Assembly: GCF_003260275.1 (NCBI RefSeq)
Contig: NZ_QJHB01000005.1
Span: 186,001-250,000, forward strand
DNA from: Homoserinimonas sp. OAct 916
Lineage (GTDB): Bacteria > Actinomycetota > Actinomycetes > Actinomycetales > Microbacteriaceae
Direction of reading: 5' to 3'
Length of the DNA stretch: 64,000 nt
This document shows positions 62,226 to 64,000 of the stretch, piece by piece; the first letter of the stretch is position 1; every line of letters starts with the position of its first letter. A program made the translations under genes and the position numbers. Under the pieces are notes generated by a model. It was not told the origin of the DNA. It saw only the letters and a list, made by a program, of their open reading frames with translations, and did not search any database.

Positions 62226-62636
62226 ATGAACACAACCTTCAGCAAAGAGGAAAAAGCTGCCATGCGGGCGGCAGCGGCCGAAGCGAAGGCCGCGAAGCAG
62301 GGCGCAGACTTGGAGGCGGCGTGCCTCACTGCAATCGCCGAGATGACGGGCACAGACAAGGAGTTGGCCGAGACCCTGCACCAGCTGGTCAAGAAGCACA
62401 CCGCCCTGACCGCAAAAACTTGGTACGGAATGCCTGCGTACACGAACGCTGAAGGCAAGGTCGTGGTTTTTTTCCAGGCCGCTGCCAAATTCAAGGTGCG
62501 GTATGCCACCATCGGCTTCCAGCCGGACGCGAATCTCGACGACGGCAATTTCTGGCCGAACTCATATGCTGTGACCAAGTTGACCGCCGCCGATCAGAAG
62601 CGCCTGGTGGCACTGTTGAAGCAGGCCGTCAGCTAA
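62226..62636 (+). CDS. DUF1801/YdhG-like protein
   Basis: This 136-aa protein has an N-terminal Lys/Ala-rich helix (TFSKEEKAAMRAAAAEAKAA) then the DUF1801-type domain (AKTWYGMPAYTNAEGKVVVF, YATIGFQPDANLDDGNFWP). YdhG-family proteins are called iron chaperones, but this role is not proven. The ATG at 62226 follows CGGAAGGA. Neighbouring genes give no clear pathway. Confidence 0.82.
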   Translation: MNTTFSKEEKAAMRAAAAEAKAAKQGADLEAACLTAIAEMTGTDKELAETLHQLVKKHTALTAKTWYGMPAYTNAEGKVVVFFQAAAKFKVRYATIGFQPDANLDDGNFWPNSYAVTKLTAADQKRLVALLKQAVS

Positions 62637-62798
62637 CGACGTGTTCGTCGGGCGAACTCCGACCGATGCCGCCGCTCAAAAGCACTGGCTGAATTGTCGA
62701 CGGGCCACGTCGGCAAGCCAGCGCTTGTATCGGTCCATGTCCCACCCGTTCTGGAGAACGAGCTGCTGGTGGCTCTCAGGTAGCGGACTCGCGCTACG

Positions 62799-63179
62799 TC
62801 ACCACGTTCTAGTCGGCGGCGACTTGATCTCCAGCCATACAGCGCCCTCGTCCCCTGCCTTCATGTGGTGGAGCACTCCGACAGGATGTCTGAAACCATC
62901 TCCTGGCGCGAGGTCAAAGGTTTCGCCGTCCACAACGGTCTGTGCGCGCCCACTCACCAGATAGCCGACACTCTCATGGTCGTGAGTATGCGGGTTAGAA
63001 GCCGCATTCGGCGGCATCGTCACCTCCAGAAGTATCATGTCCTCGCCCTCAGACAGAACTCTCACGTCGACCGGACCAGAGAGGGAGACTCCTTCTACCT
63101 GGGTGATGCGGTGGTGTTCGGCCCTTGCGTTCGGGATCACGATATGCTCGGCGGGGTTCAGAGCATCAGCGTTGTTCAT
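62799..63179 (-). CDS. Cupin-domain protein
   Basis: This 126-aa single-domain cupin has a first motif with PHTHDHESVGYLVSG (His-x-His and Glu metal ligands) and a second motif with GDGFRHPVGVLHHMKAGD. It may be a metal-dependent dioxygenase, isomerase or sugar-binding protein. ATG 63179 follows AAGGAG. It overlaps the Dabb gene upstream by 14 bp, so the two are probably co-translated in the small minus-strand operon at the right edge. Confidence 0.85.
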   Translation of the reverse strand: MNNADALNPAEHIVIPNARAEHHRITQVEGVSLSGPVDVRVLSEGEDMILLEVTMPPNAASNPHTHDHESVGYLVSGRAQTVVDGETFDLAPGDGFRHPVGVLHHMKAGDEGAVWLEIKSPPTRTW

Positions 63180-63513
63180 GTGCACTCCTTGTTATTTTTG
63201 AGACGTCGTCGTGCGAAGTTTCCAGCGACAGATCGTCTCCGATGTCGCACGTTGCCATTTCGCGGATCATTTCCCGAACCTTCGATCCCACCTCGAGATG
63301 CGCCGGATGCGTCTGATACGCGCGGACGGCATCCGCATCGACGAAAGTCATCACGAAGCCCAGATCCCACGTTGTTTGCAACTGCACGGCGCTTGGTCCG
63401 CCGCGCACCTTAGTCAACCCCGGCACCTGACTCTCCAGAGATAGCACTTGAGCCGTCACGAACGGACTGTCCCCAGCCTGGCTCAGATTCATGAGAATCA
63501 AATGAGTGATCAT
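63166..63513 (-). CDS. Dabb (stress-responsive A/B barrel) family protein
   Basis: This 115-aa protein has the dimeric alpha-beta barrel pattern ITHLILMNLSQAGDSPFVTA, LTKVRGGPSAVQL, TTWDLGFVMTFVDADAVRAY and QTHPAHLEVGSKVREMI. Dabb proteins often carry out decarboxylation or help catabolic enzymes. ATG 63513 is the start; a TTG codon directly upstream is less likely. It overlaps the cupin gene by 14 bp and follows the truncated DAO gene by 55 bp. Confidence 0.85.
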   Translation of the reverse strand: MITHLILMNLSQAGDSPFVTAQVLSLESQVPGLTKVRGGPSAVQLQTTWDLGFVMTFVDADAVRAYQTHPAHLEVGSKVREMIREMATCDIGDDLSLETSHDDVSKITRSAHEQR

Positions 63514-63568
63514 CAATCAGTCCCAAACCTTTCGGAGACATCGTCGTCGAATTGGAGCTTCGGTCGAA

Positions 63569-64000
63569 CTAGAGCTTCGGGGGCATAAAACGCATGGGCG
63601 AATACGCGTCAATGTTGAGATCAAGGTCGGTCTTGCCCGTGAGTGCGAGGTCAGCCGTGAGCTTTCCAGTAACGGCCGACAGGTGGATCCCCTTTCGGCC
63701 GTGTCCGGCAGCGATGAAGACATTGTCCAAGGCGGGAGTTGCTCCGATCATCGGCAGGAGGTCGACAGACATCGGTCGACCACCAGCGAGGTCTTTGACA
63801 ATCTCCGCACCTTTGAGAAAAGGGAACATGGAAAGACCCGTTTCGAAAAGCAGGTCCGTGTCCTCCGGTAAGGCGTTGGTTTCATAGAGAGGGCGGATGT
63901 ACGCATCCGTCGGGCGAAGCCCCCCGCCTGGTGCGGGGTCGGGCGTCGCGGCAAGCAGGTACTCTCCGTTCGGGTACTGCATGACAGCAATTCGCTCAAT
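63569..64000 (-). CDS. DAO-type FAD oxidoreductase, 3' part only (cut by right window edge)
   Basis: The C-terminal 144 residues of a third DAO-family oxidase are visible; the start lies beyond the right edge. The sequence has SMFPFLKGAEIVKDLAGGRP, VDLLPMIGATPALDNVFIAA and GHGRKGIHLSAVTGKLTADL, the conserved C-terminal FAD-contacting segment of glycine oxidase/D-amino-acid dehydrogenase proteins. It is the first visible gene of a minus-strand operon with the Dabb and cupin genes. Substrate unknown. Confidence 0.85.
   Translation of the reverse strand: MERIAVMQYPNGEYLLAATPDPAPGGGLRPTDAYIRPLYETNALPEDTDLLFETGLSMFPFLKGAEIVKDLAGGRPMSVDLLPMIGATPALDNVFIAAGHGRKGIHLSAVTGKLTADLALTGKTDLDLNIDAYSPMRFMPPKL

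Noticed and set aside
1-64000. tRNA, rRNA, CRISPR, IS elements, prophage
   Set aside because: I looked for tRNA T-loop sequences, repeated spacers, transposase motifs and phage genes by eye and found none.

Overview
This window is from a high-GC Gram-positive bacterium of the Actinomycetota, most likely Micrococcales/Microbacteriaceae-like. That placement is inferred from the GC-rich coding sequence, frequent GTG/TTG starts, an F420-type LLM oxidoreductase, a short arsenate reductase of the mycothiol/thioredoxin type, DUF427, DUF1206 and DUF5996 proteins, and promoters that suggest leaderless mRNAs. No tRNA, rRNA, CRISPR array, IS element or prophage was recognised.

Layout. 1-10.8 kb holds general metabolism: the 5' end of msrA at the left edge, a TehA/SLAC1-type transporter, a short-form 6-phosphogluconate dehydrogenase, a HAD phosphatase, a DUF5996 protein, an arsenate reductase, an LLM oxidoreductase, a coupled DUF427/Mug-type uracil-DNA glycosylase pair, nagA, a poorly known small-gene pair, a DUF4190 membrane protein and a 61-aa Cys-rich protein behind a perfect CsoR/CstR-like palindrome. 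10.9-13.4 kb is a UvrA paralogue broken by one frameshift.

13.6-32 kb looks like an energy-stress or low-oxygen island. It has a flavodoxin, two zinc alcohol dehydrogenases, three P-type ATPases of different subfamilies (MgtA-like, CtpE-like, plasma-membrane H+-ATPase-like), a double-domain universal stress protein, a phosphoketolase, and a translationally coupled beta-phosphoglucomutase / GH65 / H+-ATPase operon. A plausible reading is that phosphoketolase and sugar phosphorolysis save ATP while the pumps defend ion and proton balance. This is inference.

32-45.8 kb holds an amine oxidase, a membrane Ser/Thr kinase coupled to a Pro/Glu-tailed lipoprotein, a polyphosphate/lipid-phosphate group (PPK2, two PAP2 phosphatases, a diacylglycerol-kinase-like enzyme), DUF1206, DUF488, two small membrane proteins, ArfB ribosome rescue, and a NarL-type two-component pair. 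46-51.8 kb has a flavin monooxygenase/SDR pair, a truncated gene, and an SPFH / zinc-ribbon / small-membrane-protein operon that resembles Bacillus ydjGHI without pspA.

52-64 kb is nitrogen and amino-acid metabolism: two DAO-type oxidases, a solitary amino-acid-binding lipoprotein, an M20 carbamoylase-like hydrolase, an FHA protein with a small partner, AzlC/AzlD export, a DUF1801 remnant, a phospholipase-D/cardiolipin-synthase protein, a Rho_N-like small protein, a DUF1801 protein, a cupin, a Dabb protein and the 3' part of another DAO oxidase cut by the right edge.
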